64,000 nt of DNA from CAZOZZ01 sp965262425 (GCA_965262425.1 OZ253536.1:5208001-5272000); one strand, 5' to 3'; shown: positions 28,241-38,825, counted from the first letter of the stretch. A program made the numbers and translations. Notes: a model not told the origin generated them from the sequence alone.

Positions 28241-28269
28241 TTGACTCTAACCGCCTCCCCTCCTTAGTA
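28241..28269 (+). promoter_or_regulatory. Promoter module (TTGACT-N17-TTAGTA) before the YeeE/YedE genes
   Basis: TTGACT 28241-28246, a 17-nt spacer starting CTAACCG, and TTAGTAT at 28264. The geometry and spacer start match the kinase promoters. ATG 28316 follows with a 40-nt leader. Confidence 0.55.
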
Positions 28270-28315
28270 TTTACCGAGCTTTCTGAAGTAGTGAGGTCGT
28301 TCTGGCGGAGGGATC

Positions 28316-28876
28316 ATGATCGATTTTCTATCGCAACCGTGGCCGTGGTACGTCGCCGGCCCGCTGATCGGACTGGTTGTACCGGCCTTGTTGCTCCTGG
28401 GCGGGAAACAATTTGGAGTCTCGGCCAACTTGCGCCACATTTGCGCTGCCATCATCCCGTGCGGTATCGAGTTCTTCAAATACGACTGGAAGAAGAGTGG
28501 GCTGTGGAACCTGACCTTTATCGGGGGTGTCCTGATCGGTGGATTGATTGCCGGGACGGTGCTCGACCACCCCGATCCAGTCGCAATCTCAGAGGCTACC
28601 CGGGCCGATCTGACGGCCCTCGGTCTTCAGGATTTTTCCGGCCTCATGCCCGGCGAAGTTTTTAGCTGGTCTGGCCTCCTGACGTTCAAGGGTCTGTTAC
28701 TGATCGTCGTAGGTGGTTTTCTGGTGGGTTTCGGGGCACGATACGCGGGCGGTTGCACTTCCGGGCACGCCATCATGGGCCTGGCCGATCTGCAACTGCC
28801 CTCGCTGATCGCGGTGTTCGGTTTCTTCGCCGGGGGACTGATTGCGACCCACTTTCTGCTCCCGTTGGTTTTTTGA
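28316..28876 (+). CDS. YeeE/YedE-family sulfur-compound transporter, first half
   Basis: The 186-residue inner-membrane protein has about five helices and the family signature GFGARYAGGCTSGHAIMGLADLQ, whose Cys is thought to relay thiosulfate or persulfide sulfur. It begins after GGAGGG. The second half-transporter starts 33 nt after its stop. Split YeeE/YedE pairs are common and act together. Further sulfur enzymes are not visible nearby. Confidence 0.88.
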   Translation: MIDFLSQPWPWYVAGPLIGLVVPALLLLGGKQFGVSANLRHICAAIIPCGIEFFKYDWKKSGLWNLTFIGGVLIGGLIAGTVLDHPDPVAISEATRADLTALGLQDFSGLMPGEVFSWSGLLTFKGLLLIVVGGFLVGFGARYAGGCTSGHAIMGLADLQLPSLIAVFGFFAGGLIATHFLLPLVF

Positions 28877-28909
28877 CGAGCGAGGAGCTTTAACGATTCC
28901 AATCACACT

Positions 28910-29362
28910 ATGAGTCAGGCTATTCGAGAAAGGGCGACTCCCGAGAAGACGGAACGCCTGGCCGGGTACCTGCTGCTGGGAATTCTATTCGGCATCGTTC
29001 TGACCAAGAGCGAAGCGATCTCCTGGTTCCGCATTCAAGAGATGTTTCGCTTTCAGGCCTTCCACATGTACGGCATCATCGGCGGGGCCGTCGCGGTGGC
29101 GGCGGTGGCTGTGGCTCTGATCAAAACGTTCAAGGTCAAGACCGTCCGTGGTCTGGACATCCAAATCCCGCCTAAGGCGATGGACCACCGATACTGGATC
29201 GGCGGGACGATCTTCGGGCTGGGCTGGGCGCTGGCCGGCGCGTGCCCCGGTCCACTGTTTGCGCTCATCGGCAACGGCGTTTCAGTGATGGCGGTCGCAG
29301 TGATCAGCGCCCTCGCGGGCACCTGGACCTACGGCGCTCTTCGGTCCAGGCTACCCCATTAG
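28910..29362 (+). CDS. YeeE/YedE-family transporter, second half
   Basis: The 150-residue membrane protein has four predicted helices and the second signature GTIFGLGWALAGACPGPLFALIGNG, including the conserved Cys. The preceding PKAMDHRYWIGG is typical of the family. It is cotranscribed with the first half and completes the pore. The next gene (29373) begins 10 nt downstream, so it may be in the same operon. Confidence 0.9.
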   Translation: MSQAIRERATPEKTERLAGYLLLGILFGIVLTKSEAISWFRIQEMFRFQAFHMYGIIGGAVAVAAVAVALIKTFKVKTVRGLDIQIPPKAMDHRYWIGGTIFGLGWALAGACPGPLFALIGNGVSVMAVAVISALAGTWTYGALRSRLPH

Positions 29363-29372
29363 CTGCTGCCCC

Positions 29373-30464
29373 GTGACGTTCACACGCCAACTCATCTTTT
29401 CCCTCCTCGTCCTGGGTCTCATTAGGATAACGGGTGTCGCCTCGTCCGAGATCGAACCGCAAGCTTCGCAGTCCCGCCCGGGCCCCGTGCTGACGGCACA
29501 GACCTCGGGCGTCGGGTCGCGATTCATCGCCATCAGCCCGGTCGATGAGAACATCGTCTGGATCAGCGGGACCGAGGGGACGTACGCTCGCACCATCGAC
29601 GGCGGTGACACCTGGCAGGCCGCCGTCGTGCCTGGCGCCGAGTCGCTGGAGTTCCGTGACGTGCATGCGGTCGATGCCGTGACGGCATATCTACTCAGCA
29701 TCGGCAACGGCGAGCAGTCGCGCATATACAAGACCACCGACGCCGGGCGGACCTGGGTGCTGGGGTTCACCAACCCGGAACCCGACGGCTTCTTCGATTG
29801 CATGGACTTCTGGGATTCCGAGAACGGCATCGCATTCAGTGATTCGTTCGACGGGGCGTTCTTCCTCATCACTACCGATGACGGCGGCGACACCTGGAAT
29901 CGGGTGCCGCCCCGGGATCTGCCTCCGGCCAGCGAAGGGGAAGGCAGCTTTGCCGCCAGCGGTACTTGCCTGATCACGCACGGCGATAGCACGGCTTGGG
30001 TTGGAACCGGCGCGGGCGCTGCGGCGCGCGTCCTCAAGACGACGGACCGGGGCGGTTCCTGGACTGTTGTCGAAACCCCGATAGTCGGCGGTACGGCGAC
30101 TTCCGGAATCGCTTCGCTGACCTTCCGTGATGCCCGCAACGGCGCGGCCTTTGGCGGCATCATCGATGAGCCGGACCAATTCAGCGACAACGTCGCCGTC
30201 ACCAGTGACGGCGGGCAGACCTGGGTGCTGGCGGGACGGCCCACGTTCACGGGGGCGGTTTATGGAGCCGCCTACGTACCCGGGGCGCCGACACCCACGC
30301 TCGTTGCCGTCGGTCCGAAGGGTATCGACTATTCCGACGACAACGGTGTGACATGGACGAGCCTGGACACCCGGAGTCACTGGGCCACGGCTTTCGCGGG
30401 CGCGGGCGTCGGTTGGGCTATCGGGCCGGAAGGGCGGGTCACGCGGATTCAGATGTTTGAGTAG
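29373..30464 (+). CDS. Secreted Asp-box (BNR/YCF48-like) beta-propeller protein
   Basis: The 363-residue product starts with GTG and a signal peptide (LIFSLLVLGLIRITGVASS). It has six Asp-box motifs of the S/T-x-D-x-G-x-T-W type: TIDGGDTW, TTDAGRTW, TDDGGDTW, TTDRGGSW, TSDGGQTW and SDDNGVTW. These mark the turns of a propeller as found in sialidases and YCF48-type assembly factors. No catalytic sialidase residues are apparent, so a binding or scaffold role is more likely. Confidence 0.82.
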   Translation: MTFTRQLIFSLLVLGLIRITGVASSEIEPQASQSRPGPVLTAQTSGVGSRFIAISPVDENIVWISGTEGTYARTIDGGDTWQAAVVPGAESLEFRDVHAVDAVTAYLLSIGNGEQSRIYKTTDAGRTWVLGFTNPEPDGFFDCMDFWDSENGIAFSDSFDGAFFLITTDDGGDTWNRVPPRDLPPASEGEGSFAASGTCLITHGDSTAWVGTGAGAAARVLKTTDRGGSWTVVETPIVGGTATSGIASLTFRDARNGAAFGGIIDEPDQFSDNVAVTSDGGQTWVLAGRPTFTGAVYGAAYVPGAPTPTLVAVGPKGIDYSDDNGVTWTSLDTRSHWATAFAGAGVGWAIGPEGRVTRIQMFE

Positions 30465-30482
30465 TGGAACGGTCTGTCTGTA

Positions 30483-30511
30483 TTGACTCCAGGGTTCGCG
30501 CCTTGTACTAT
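30483..30511 (+). promoter_or_regulatory. Promoter (TTGACT-N17-TACTAT) of the TonB receptor gene
   Basis: TTGACT 30483-30488, 17 nt, TACTAT 30506-30511. It precedes ATG 30609 by about 97 nt. It shares spacing with the kinase promoters but lacks the CCAAC spacer start. Confidence 0.55.
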
Positions 30512-30608
30512 CGGCCTACATCTGGGGAGACGCTTTTCCAGGGTGTAGACGGTCATAGCCGGAAAATCATGACCCACACCGTCCTGACTGACCAAACATA
30601 GAGCCGCA

Positions 30609-33317
30609 ATGTTCGTATTTCTGATTTCACTCGCAATCGGCCTTACCGTCCATCTGCAAGGCACGGTCGAAGACCTCGAACTGGTCGTTACCAACAGTCG
30701 CGGTGAGGTCGTCGAACAGATGCTCGCACCTGAGTCGGGCGATTACGCGTTCGAAGACCTGCCAGACGGCACCTACACCGTCCGTGCGTTGGTCCGCGAA
30801 ACCGTTGTCGCCTCCGTTTCCGACGTCGTCGTTCCACTGACGGAGTCGGTCGTCATCAGTGTCAGCCCGGAATCGGTGGAGTCGTCCGAGCAGGAGTCAG
30901 AAGGCGCACGCCGCAACCAGAACATCCAGATCAACCTGGTCGACACCCAGGCCCTGATGGAGTCCCTGGACCGCCAGGGTGCGCAGGTCATCCCGGTTAC
31001 GGAATTCTCCGCAACACGCCAGAACTACGCCGCCGAATTTGGGGGAGTGGGACCCAGTCCGCGGATCGTCGGCAGTGCCCGTGGGAATGCCTATCACCTG
31101 GAGCTCTACGGAACCCACAACAACAACAGGTTCAATGCCCGCACGTTCTTCCAAGTTGGCGGAGTGTTGCCGTCGCGCCGCAATCAGTATGGCTTCCGTT
31201 TCGGTGGGCCCATGGGCTCGGACAGGCTCTCGTTCCTGGTGACCGGAGAGGAGACACGGGAATCCGGCTTCGTGAACGACAACGTGCTCGTCCCGCTGCC
31301 GAGCGAACGCGTTTCGACGGCGACAAATCCCGCGGTCCGGGCTCTGGTCCAGGGGTGGCTGGCCGCTTTTCCCGAGGAACTTCCCAATCGGCCGGAAATC
31401 GACAAGCGCCTGCTGAACACGAATGCCAGGCAGACCGTCCGGAACACCGGAGGGAGCTTTCGCCTGGACTGGGCACGCACCGAGCGGCAGCTTTTTTCGG
31501 CTCGTTACTCGTTCGCAGACAATTTCATCGACGGTTTCGAACTCGTCGCTGGCCAGAATCCCGACCAGCGCCTCCGTCCCCAAACGCTCAACTTGGCCGT
31601 AGATCAGCAACTCTCCGATCGCACCCGGTTGCGCGCCGGCGTCAATTTCATTCGCCGGAAGGTCCATGTTCTGGTCCCGCCGGCAGCGGTCGGGCCGTTC
31701 GTCTACGTCCCCGGTCTCGCCCCCCTGGGCCCGTCGTTCGAGTTGCCGATCCGGCGTGTGAGCAATGATTTTGAGTATCTCGTTCAAGGCACTACGGCCT
31801 TTGATGACCATCAGCTGGATTGGGGCGGTGAGGTTCGACGGCGTCAACTCAACGAGTTTCAGTCCGACACGGCGAGGGGTGTCGTTGGTTTCAGTGCGAA
31901 CTTCGGCCGATCCGGCATGGACAACTTCCTGGCCGGTGAAGCGACGCGTTACGCGACCATACTGGGCGAATTGTACCGGGGGTTCCGGCGGACGGACTTC
32001 AGCTTGTACCTGAACGATCGCATCCGCGTCCGAAGGGACCTGCACCTCACACTCGGTCTCCGGTATGAGTTCGCCGGAAGTCCGTCGGAAGTGAACCAGC
32101 TCACGGACTTCCCATACGATTCTGATGGAAACAATTTCGCCCCACGTGTTGGGCTGTCCTGGAATCGAGGTGCGATGGTGATTCGGGCCGGGTACGGCAT
32201 CTCGTACGGATCGGTCTTCCCCGCAACTTTTCGGCAGGCACGGCTGAATCCGCCCGAAGTTTTGCGCGTGGTCCTGCAGTCGCCGGATCTACTGGATCCT
32301 CTCAAAGAGTTCGTCCAGGCGCCGGGAGAAACGCCTCGATCGGGCCTGAATCTGCTGGACCCGGAACTGGTGGCTCCCTACTCCCACCAGTTCACATTCG
32401 AACTCGAAAGGGAGCTGTTTGCCGATCTCAGGGTGAAGGCCAGTTACATCGGAAGCCGAACCTGGAAGCTGTTCCGAATCGTCCGGGAGAATCGTGCGGA
32501 ACGTGTCGAGGGCATTCCCTTCGAGACAAGGACGATTAACGAACGCCGGCCCGATCCGCGCTTCTTCTCGGTCGGACGTATGACCAACCAGGCACGGGGT
32601 TATTTCGACGCCGGACAGCTTGCCGTGGACAAGGTCTTCAGCCAGGGGGTGGCGATACGTGCGACCTACACGTGGAGCAAGGCGTTCGATACGGGCTCGA
32701 ATTTTTCCAGCCCCGGAACGAATCGCCAGGAACGGACCGCCCAGGACGAGTCGATCGCCGTCCAGGACCTGAAGGCCCTCAGCAGTTTCGACGCGCCCCA
32801 CAGCTTCCAGGTGGGATACACGTTCGCGCTGCCGGGCCGGGTCTTCCGAGGGTGGGTGGTGTCTGGAATGACGATCATGAAGGATGGAACGCCCTTCACC
32901 GTCGAAACGGGCGGCGACGCGCCGCCGTTCGGAAACGCTGACGGAGAGCGCGGCGACAGGCCGTCGATTCTCGACACCAGCATCCTGGGGGCCAGTGTCG
33001 ACAATCCGGATACGGCGCTGTCGGTCCTCCGCCGGGAAGCATTCGACGTTGAGGCTCCCTCGAGGGACGGCTACGGAAATCTTGCGCGCAACACGTTCCG
33101 GAAGGATGGCACGATGAACTTCAACCTGGCGATCAGCCGCACGTTCGCTCTGTCGGGGGACCAGACGCTGTTGTTCCGAGCCGAATTCATCAACGCATTC
33201 AACCATCCTCAGTTTTCGCCCCCGAACTCCCGGATGACGGGCGACTCGTTCGGGCAGATCACCAATACGCAGAACGACGGTCGGAACGTGCAGTTCAGCC
33301 TCCGTTTCAGTTTCTGA
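30609..33317 (+). CDS. Oar-like TonB-dependent outer-membrane receptor
   Basis: The 902-residue protein has a hydrophobic N-terminus, a carboxypeptidase-regulatory-like domain (LVVTNSRGEVVEQMLAPESG, FEDLPDGTYTVRALVRE), then a plug and barrel with repeated aromatic beta-strands. The C-terminal half carries ASYIGSRTWKLFRI, ATYTWSKAFDTGSNFSS, AEFINAFNHPQFSPPNSRMT and the outer-membrane terminus NVQFSLRFSF. This is the Oar/TonB-dependent layout common in Acidobacteriota. Substrate is unknown, probably an oligosaccharide or peptide. The plug looks short, so the TonB box is not certain. The second insertion element begins 17 bp after the stop codon. Confidence 0.85.
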   Translation: MFVFLISLAIGLTVHLQGTVEDLELVVTNSRGEVVEQMLAPESGDYAFEDLPDGTYTVRALVRETVVASVSDVVVPLTESVVISVSPESVESSEQESEGARRNQNIQINLVDTQALMESLDRQGAQVIPVTEFSATRQNYAAEFGGVGPSPRIVGSARGNAYHLELYGTHNNNRFNARTFFQVGGVLPSRRNQYGFRFGGPMGSDRLSFLVTGEETRESGFVNDNVLVPLPSERVSTATNPAVRALVQGWLAAFPEELPNRPEIDKRLLNTNARQTVRNTGGSFRLDWARTERQLFSARYSFADNFIDGFELVAGQNPDQRLRPQTLNLAVDQQLSDRTRLRAGVNFIRRKVHVLVPPAAVGPFVYVPGLAPLGPSFELPIRRVSNDFEYLVQGTTAFDDHQLDWGGEVRRRQLNEFQSDTARGVVGFSANFGRSGMDNFLAGEATRYATILGELYRGFRRTDFSLYLNDRIRVRRDLHLTLGLRYEFAGSPSEVNQLTDFPYDSDGNNFAPRVGLSWNRGAMVIRAGYGISYGSVFPATFRQARLNPPEVLRVVLQSPDLLDPLKEFVQAPGETPRSGLNLLDPELVAPYSHQFTFELERELFADLRVKASYIGSRTWKLFRIVRENRAERVEGIPFETRTINERRPDPRFFSVGRMTNQARGYFDAGQLAVDKVFSQGVAIRATYTWSKAFDTGSNFSSPGTNRQERTAQDESIAVQDLKALSSFDAPHSFQVGYTFALPGRVFRGWVVSGMTIMKDGTPFTVETGGDAPPFGNADGERGDRPSILDTSILGASVDNPDTALSVLRREAFDVEAPSRDGYGNLARNTFRKDGTMNFNLAISRTFALSGDQTLLFRAEFINAFNHPQFSPPNSRMTGDSFGQITNTQNDGRNVQFSLRFSF

Positions 33318-33476
33318 ACGGGTTCCCGACGTGACTGCAGTTCAGACAGTAGAGTGAGCCAGCAACGTTAAGCCGTCCCACCGGGGTCTGGAAGAATCCC
33401 AAAACGACAATTTGTGGAAAGATGTAGATTTTTGGGGTTGAAGCGTCGGTATCTGTATGTTATAAATATATACGAC

Positions 33477-33860
33477 ATGCAGTCTAAGAGCAAACTGGCG
33501 CGATTGAGCCGGTACCGGGCCGCTTTGCGGGAAGCGATCGATGAGTTAGCCGAGTTGATCGAGGTGGGCTATGAACGCAAGCCGATGGTGAAGGGGACCG
33601 TGTACGAGTTGGCGCGCAAGTGCGGCAAGGCTGGCTGTGCGTGTACGCGGGGACAGTTGCACCGCTCGATGGTGTTGAGCTGGAGCGAGGAGGGCCGGAC
33701 CCGGTTGTTGTCGATTCCTGCTGAGCGAGTGAAGGGGTTGCGAGAGAAGAGTGAACGGTATACCCAGTATCGCGCGGCCCGGGCCGAGGTCACCCGAGTA
33801 CAACGGAGGATTCTGAAGCTGCTGGATCAAATCGAGAAGCTGCGGCGGGAGAAACCCTGA
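33477..33860 (+). CDS. DUF6788-like accessory protein of element copy B
   Basis: Identical in protein sequence to the copy A accessory gene. A -10-like TATAAATATA (33461-33470) ends 6 nt before ATG 33477, supporting this start rather than the upstream GTG 33414. The Cys-containing motif CGKAGCACTRG is intact. Confidence 0.65.
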   Translation: MQSKSKLARLSRYRAALREAIDELAELIEVGYERKPMVKGTVYELARKCGKAGCACTRGQLHRSMVLSWSEEGRTRLLSIPAERVKGLREKSERYTQYRAARAEVTRVQRRILKLLDQIEKLRREKP

Positions 33861-33873
33861 TGGGGAGTCCGGC

Positions 33874-35529
33874 ATGACCGTGTTTGAACGCAACGACCGG
33901 TTGGTGTGCGACGCGTTCCGGGACGGGGAGTTTGACTCGATCGAGGCGGCCGGAGAGGTCTCCGAGACGGACTTCTTTCGAGCCATCGCGGGCAAGAAGA
34001 TTCTCGAGAAGTTGGCGGGGAGCTACCCGACCCCATTGAAGAAGCACGACGTACCGGTGTGGGTCTATATCGCCAGCAATGTGGCGATGCGCTTCCACGG
34101 GGTGCATCAGTTTCATGCCTATCCCTATGTCGTGCGCAGCGGGGGGATGGTCCAGGCCTTCGGCCCCCAGATGGGGCATCGGGCCATCCACCCGGAGACC
34201 GGCGATGTGACCTTGGAGTGTGGGGGGTTCAACGACAAGAACAGCTACGACCGGCAGACCCCCTGTGATCAGGACTATCTGCGGAAGATGGCGCGCAAGA
34301 CCGACGCGGATCGCCTCCAGGATTGGTTCAACCGCGACGTGGTGGGCATCTTCCGACAGCATCGGGCCTTTGATCGGGAAGGGCTGTTCATCGGGGATGC
34401 GACCTATCTGTTCCTACCTGACAACCCGGCCTATGAACACGCCTCCTTGATGCTATTCAACGAGCACAACAAGCCGGTCGACGGTCTAAAACTGACCTCC
34501 AAACAGAAACTCCGGTGTCAGTGGCGCCGGTGCTACAAACTGGTGACCCTGATCCACACCAATCGCGCCGGGGACTTCTTCCTATGGGCCGGACTGCGAG
34601 TCAGTCAGGGTAAAGATAACGACTTGCCGATACTGTACCGCATGGTCGACGAGTTTGTGGCCTATCATGGCACGGGAATCATCAAGCGGTTGATCCTGGA
34701 CCGGGGGTTTCTCGATGGCCCCTCCATTGGTCGTTGCAAACAGGATTATGGGATCGACATCCTGATTCCGGCCCGTCGCAACATGGAGATCACCCGCGAC
34801 GCGATCGATCTGGCTGACGCCCAACCCGGGACGTTCCAATCTTGGACGCCTCCTGCACCGCCGGAGAAACCGGCTCCCCTTCATCGGCCCGCCGCGATTC
34901 GCAAACGTGAGCAGGCCCGGCAACGCACCTTAGAGAAACGCCCCGTCGAAAATCCGCCCGATCCGGCCACCACGCGCGTGGGTTCGGAACTGGCCGTGGT
35001 CCGGGACCTGGAGTCCTATTCCAACTGTCCGGTCCCGCTCCATGCGGTGATCAACCGTGAACGCTATGCCGATGGGCACACCGATCAGTGGGTGCTCTTG
35101 GATACCAAACGCATTGCGGATCCCGCCCAAACCCGCACCGAGTATGCGCTGCGCACCGTGGTTGAAGAGCGCTACCGGCAAACCAAGTGTTTCTCCGGCC
35201 TCGCCGAGTTCTCTTCCCGCGCATTCAGTCTCGTGGTCAACCAGGTCGTCTTTGTCCTGCTCACCTACAGCCTGCTGCAGTGGTATCTGCGGCGCATCGA
35301 ACGCCGGAACATGAATCGGAAGACTCGCCCCCGCATCCTCGATGTGCTCCAGCCGACCTTTACCGTCATTCTGATTTACTACCAAAACTACGTCGCCTTC
35401 CTCTCTCCGCTCGAGCATCAGGAAATGGTGCTCACACTCAGCGAAACGGCTCGCAAGAAGATTCTTGCCAAGACCCGCCGGCTCCGTCGCGCCCTGGCAA
35501 ATCAACTGCAGAATCCTCGGCCTCCATAG
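33874..35529 (+). CDS. DDE transposase of element copy B (IS4-like superfamily)
   Basis: 551 residues, intact, and almost identical to copy A (Phe for Val in CGGxNDKNSY; Leu for Met in TYSLxQWYL). The candidate catalytic residues in GDATYLF, LILDRGF and VVEERYRQTK are all present. The two substitutions show that the copies are not from an assembly duplication. Confidence 0.8.
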   Translation: MTVFERNDRLVCDAFRDGEFDSIEAAGEVSETDFFRAIAGKKILEKLAGSYPTPLKKHDVPVWVYIASNVAMRFHGVHQFHAYPYVVRSGGMVQAFGPQMGHRAIHPETGDVTLECGGFNDKNSYDRQTPCDQDYLRKMARKTDADRLQDWFNRDVVGIFRQHRAFDREGLFIGDATYLFLPDNPAYEHASLMLFNEHNKPVDGLKLTSKQKLRCQWRRCYKLVTLIHTNRAGDFFLWAGLRVSQGKDNDLPILYRMVDEFVAYHGTGIIKRLILDRGFLDGPSIGRCKQDYGIDILIPARRNMEITRDAIDLADAQPGTFQSWTPPAPPEKPAPLHRPAAIRKREQARQRTLEKRPVENPPDPATTRVGSELAVVRDLESYSNCPVPLHAVINRERYADGHTDQWVLLDTKRIADPAQTRTEYALRTVVEERYRQTKCFSGLAEFSSRAFSLVVNQVVFVLLTYSLLQWYLRRIERRNMNRKTRPRILDVLQPTFTVILIYYQNYVAFLSPLEHQEMVLTLSETARKKILAKTRRLRRALANQLQNPRPP

Positions 35530-35748
35530 CGCACCGGGCCCTCGTCATGGATTTCTATCGACCCTGTTTGCCGCATCATCCGGCGGTCGTCGCACTCGTG
35601 TCGCTTCTCGAGCCACACCCATCCCTTTCACCATCCTGCAACTCCCTGTTTCCCACGCAAAACTCCTATCGCCCGAAAAACCACACGATATCGATCGGAT
35701 AGCCTCAAGGAAATCGCCGCAGTGTCTGAATCGCAGGATATGTGACTG

Positions 35749-35782
35749 TTTGATTGCGTTCAATCCCTACGTTCCGTAATAC
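35749..35782 (+). promoter_or_regulatory. Kinase-type promoter module next to copy B
   Basis: TTTGATT (35749-35755), 21 nt, TAATAC (35777-35782). Preceding ATGTGACTG matches the sequence before the kinase promoter at 60320. No kinase start follows; the amidase start is 149 nt downstream. Confidence 0.5.
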
Positions 35783-35930
35783 TTAACGAACTTGCTCAAA
35801 ACATAACGGGGTACGGTGTGTCGCTTCAGGCTGGCGGACCCGGTATTCCTCATCCCGGTGGACGGAGACGGGGTGGGTTGATTGGTGGATGGACGGACGC
35901 CCGCGTTCCTCAAAGCTGGAGACTTTAGCT

Positions 35931-38526
35931 ATGACGATTGTGATGATGATCTCATTCTCGGTCATGTCCGGTTTGGCCTTTGGGCAGACCCAATTCAAAC
36001 TTGAGGAAGCGACTATTGGGGACATACACCGCGCGATTCAGGAGGGGCAAATCACCTGCCAGGGATTGGTGCAAGCCTATATCAATCGAGCAAGCACCCA
36101 CAATGGGATGTGCACTCAGCTGGTCACCAGAGATGGCGCACCAATTTCCGTTGCTCCGGGTTTTGTTCGGGCGGGTGCGCCACTGGTATTCCCGAGTGCG
36201 ACGGTCCCGGTCTCGGACGTGCTTCCGGATTTTGATCAGTATGAAGGGCCGCCGCTTGATTTTGGCAGAATGGAAGCCACCGCATCGGACCCCAGCGTGC
36301 CGCAACAGTTCGGGATGGTTGTCGGTATCCCGAAGGCAGGCCAGCTGAGCGCGTTTAGCACTCTGAACATTCGCGGCGAGCGATCGGTGACATGTAAAGC
36401 CGCATGCGACATGCATCCGGGTCAGGGACCGATTCCGGGAGGATGCCCGGCCGCCTGCGAACAGTTCCGTCGGCAACCCGACGCCCTGGAGCGAGCGGCT
36501 GAACTGGATGCGCAATATGGTCGCACTCCTGATCTGGCGACGTTGCCGATGTATTGCATTCCCATGGCGTTTAAAGATGTATTTGATACAAAGGACATGC
36601 GGACAACCGCGGCAGCCGACATCAACTTCGCCATGGATGCCCCCCCGGCGGACTCCACCATTGTGGCTCGGCTTCGAGCCAAAGCCGCAATCATTTGCCT
36701 CCTCCGCAGAATTTGTGGGCAGTCCAAAGGCCTGTGCGCACATAAGTAATTGAAACAAAGTACCTTATTCTTTTGTTCGACGGCGAATATTCCAGTACCC
36801 ACTTCGGTCGGACGCCTACACCCGGTGCCCGGAGCCCCCGCCGGAGGCCCCGTTCCCCATCGCCCACACCAGCCGACACCGCGGAGCGCAGCCGAGGGTC
36901 AAGGCCGGCGCAGCCGCCGAGATTGCGAGGGAAGCCTTGAGGCTTGGCGAGCACCGTGGTCTCCTCAAGCGGCGATGGAAGACGGTTTTACCCACAAATT
37001 CTGCGGAAGACCCAATCATTTTTGCCAAGGCGAACGAGGCTGAATTCAACGGAGGTATAGGGAATCCGGGTGGCGATGCTTCGTCAACATCACGTTACCT
37101 GGGGTATGCGGAGCGCAGTACGTGGGCCGGCCAGAGTTGCAATCCCTATGATACGGAGCGGTCGCCGAGAGGGTCGAGCACCGGTTCGGGCGTATCGGTG
37201 GCTGCTAATCTGGTGGTGTACGCCTTTTGCGAACAGACCGGAGGCTCCTGTAAAGGGCCCGCATCCAGGAACGGCGTGGTAAGCCTTTTGACCACCAAAG
37301 GACTGATACCGTATGGCGGTGGGATTGGTTCGAACCCACTTGTGGACCGAGCCGGCATCACGTGTCGCACGGTCAAGGACGCAGCCCTTGTTCTCGATGC
37401 CCTCAAGGATCCGCAGCTGGGTTACTTCGATCCGAAGGACATCTACACGGCGTTACCCGATGCTCTGGTCTCTCGGGAGCCATACGCCAGTTTCGTCACC
37501 GCTCCTGTAGATGCTGACAGCAAACCGCTGGCCGGCATGCGCATTGGCATTGTGCGCGAGTACATGGTCAAGCACAGCGAAAACGATGTGGCGATCAGCG
37601 ATCAAATCGACCGGGAAATCAAGACGGTCCTCGGCGATCAGCTCGGTGCGGAACTGGTTGAATCGGTCGATCCACGGTACCCCGACGATCCGACCGTGCC
37701 CAATATGAGGTATACGTTCCAGGATGCTTTGGCAGAGATCATGCCTATACATATGCCGGAGTACTTCTCCAAGACAACCGGGTCGGGCGCCCTTGAATTT
37801 GCCGTGCCAGACTACGATGTGACGTCAAAGGAGTATCTGGTCAAGCTAGCCTCTGGTAAGGCGCCGCTCTCGGAGAATATGAATCTCCGGCGCGTCACAA
37901 GCTCACCACGGAGCCGGAGCTTCGCCTTCCATATTGACCAGTATCTGGACCGAAGAGGCGATGAGCGGGTCCACGATATGGCCAGCCTGAACGCCAACAC
38001 CAAATACTTCAATGACTCTTCGAGAGCGGGCTCCGAAAATTGGGTGAGCATCGATGACATTCGGTCAGCAGGAAACATTGAGCGCATGCAGATGCGCGAG
38101 GTGATGAGGCTTGTGGTGGTCAAGGTAATGAAGGAGAACAACCTCGATGTGCTGGTGAATCCGGAGAATACGATCCCTCACGCGAAAGTTGGGGGCCCGA
38201 GGCAACCCTCCGCCAATGGCCGAGGCGCGTCGGGAGCAACTCAGGCCATTACCGCACTCTTAGGAATCCCGGAGATCGTCGTTCCGGCTGGCTTTAACCA
38301 GATCGTTTACGAACCCCGGTTCGGTTTGAATTCAGCCAGGGACAACTACAATTCAGTCGACGGCACCGAGCAGTCGTTACTGGAAACGCCACTTCCCATC
38401 AGCATGATGTTCTGGGCTGGTCCCGGCGAGGAGCCAACGGTCTTGAAGGCCGCTTCGGCCTATGAAGCGGCGACGAAACATCGAATCCCACCCCCCGACT
38501 TCGGACCGCTTGCAGGCGAACCGTAG
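35931..38526 (+). pseudogene. Secreted amidase-signature enzyme interrupted by a MITE
   Basis: The start is ATG 35931 with GGAG 10 nt upstream and a signal peptide (TIVMMISFSVMSGLAFGQ). The first part ends in RLRAKAAII where MITE copy 3 is inserted. Removing 36697-37021 restores AAIIFAKANEAEFNG and a 756-residue protein. The amidase-signature triad is partly visible: Lys in MAFKDVFDTKD and two Ser in RGSSTGSGVSVAANL. Related proteins include aryl-acylamidases and Asn/Gln-tRNA-amidase-like enzymes. Without excision, translation stops in the element after about 17 extra codons (CLLRRICGQSKGLCAHK), losing the catalytic serines. Confidence 0.88.
36697..37013 (+). mobile_element. 317-bp MITE family A, copy 3 (inside amidase gene)
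   Basis: The element is flanked by an 8-bp duplication AATCATTT (36689-36696, 37014-37021). It has the same ends and core as the other copies, with one visible base change (GAGATTGCG instead of GAGCTTGCG). Confidence 0.93.
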
Positions 38527-38825
38527 GACAAACGGGAGGAGACGGGCCGGAATGGCAGCCAGGCCGAGAGATTCGATGCCTCGGTTCGGCTTCACCCACA
38601 GTGGCATCTATGGCATCAACATCCAAATCCGCAAGCTCTCCGACCGTGTCTCGGGACTCGAACACTGGTTCGCCTGGTTCAAAGGGGTCTGGGCCGTCTC
38701 TGCTGGCAGCCTTTGTCTATTCCGGGCGTATGGAAGATGAAGATAATCGCGCGCCTGGCCGGGCTTCGGGTCCCGGCCGTCCCGACTCGGTTTTCGGGGC
38801 GTAGTCGGTGTAAGTGCATTCCTGA
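38527..38825. other. Intergenic region, no feature seen
   Basis: I see no convincing gene, repeat or RNA here between the amidase and the kinase-stub promoter. Confidence 0.5.

Larger units (their letters stand above)
33335..35736 (+). mobile_element. 2402-bp two-gene DDE insertion element, copy B
   Basis: Same length and ends as copy A but inverted. It has no visible target duplication. Its right end is exactly 12 bp upstream of the TTTGATT box at 35749. Inverted copies 29 kb apart could recombine to flip the intervening DNA. Confidence 0.85.

Noticed and set aside
33335..35736. Target duplications around the 2402-bp elements
   Set aside because: I compared both flanks of each copy, and also the swapped pairs expected after an inversion; none gave a convincing direct repeat.
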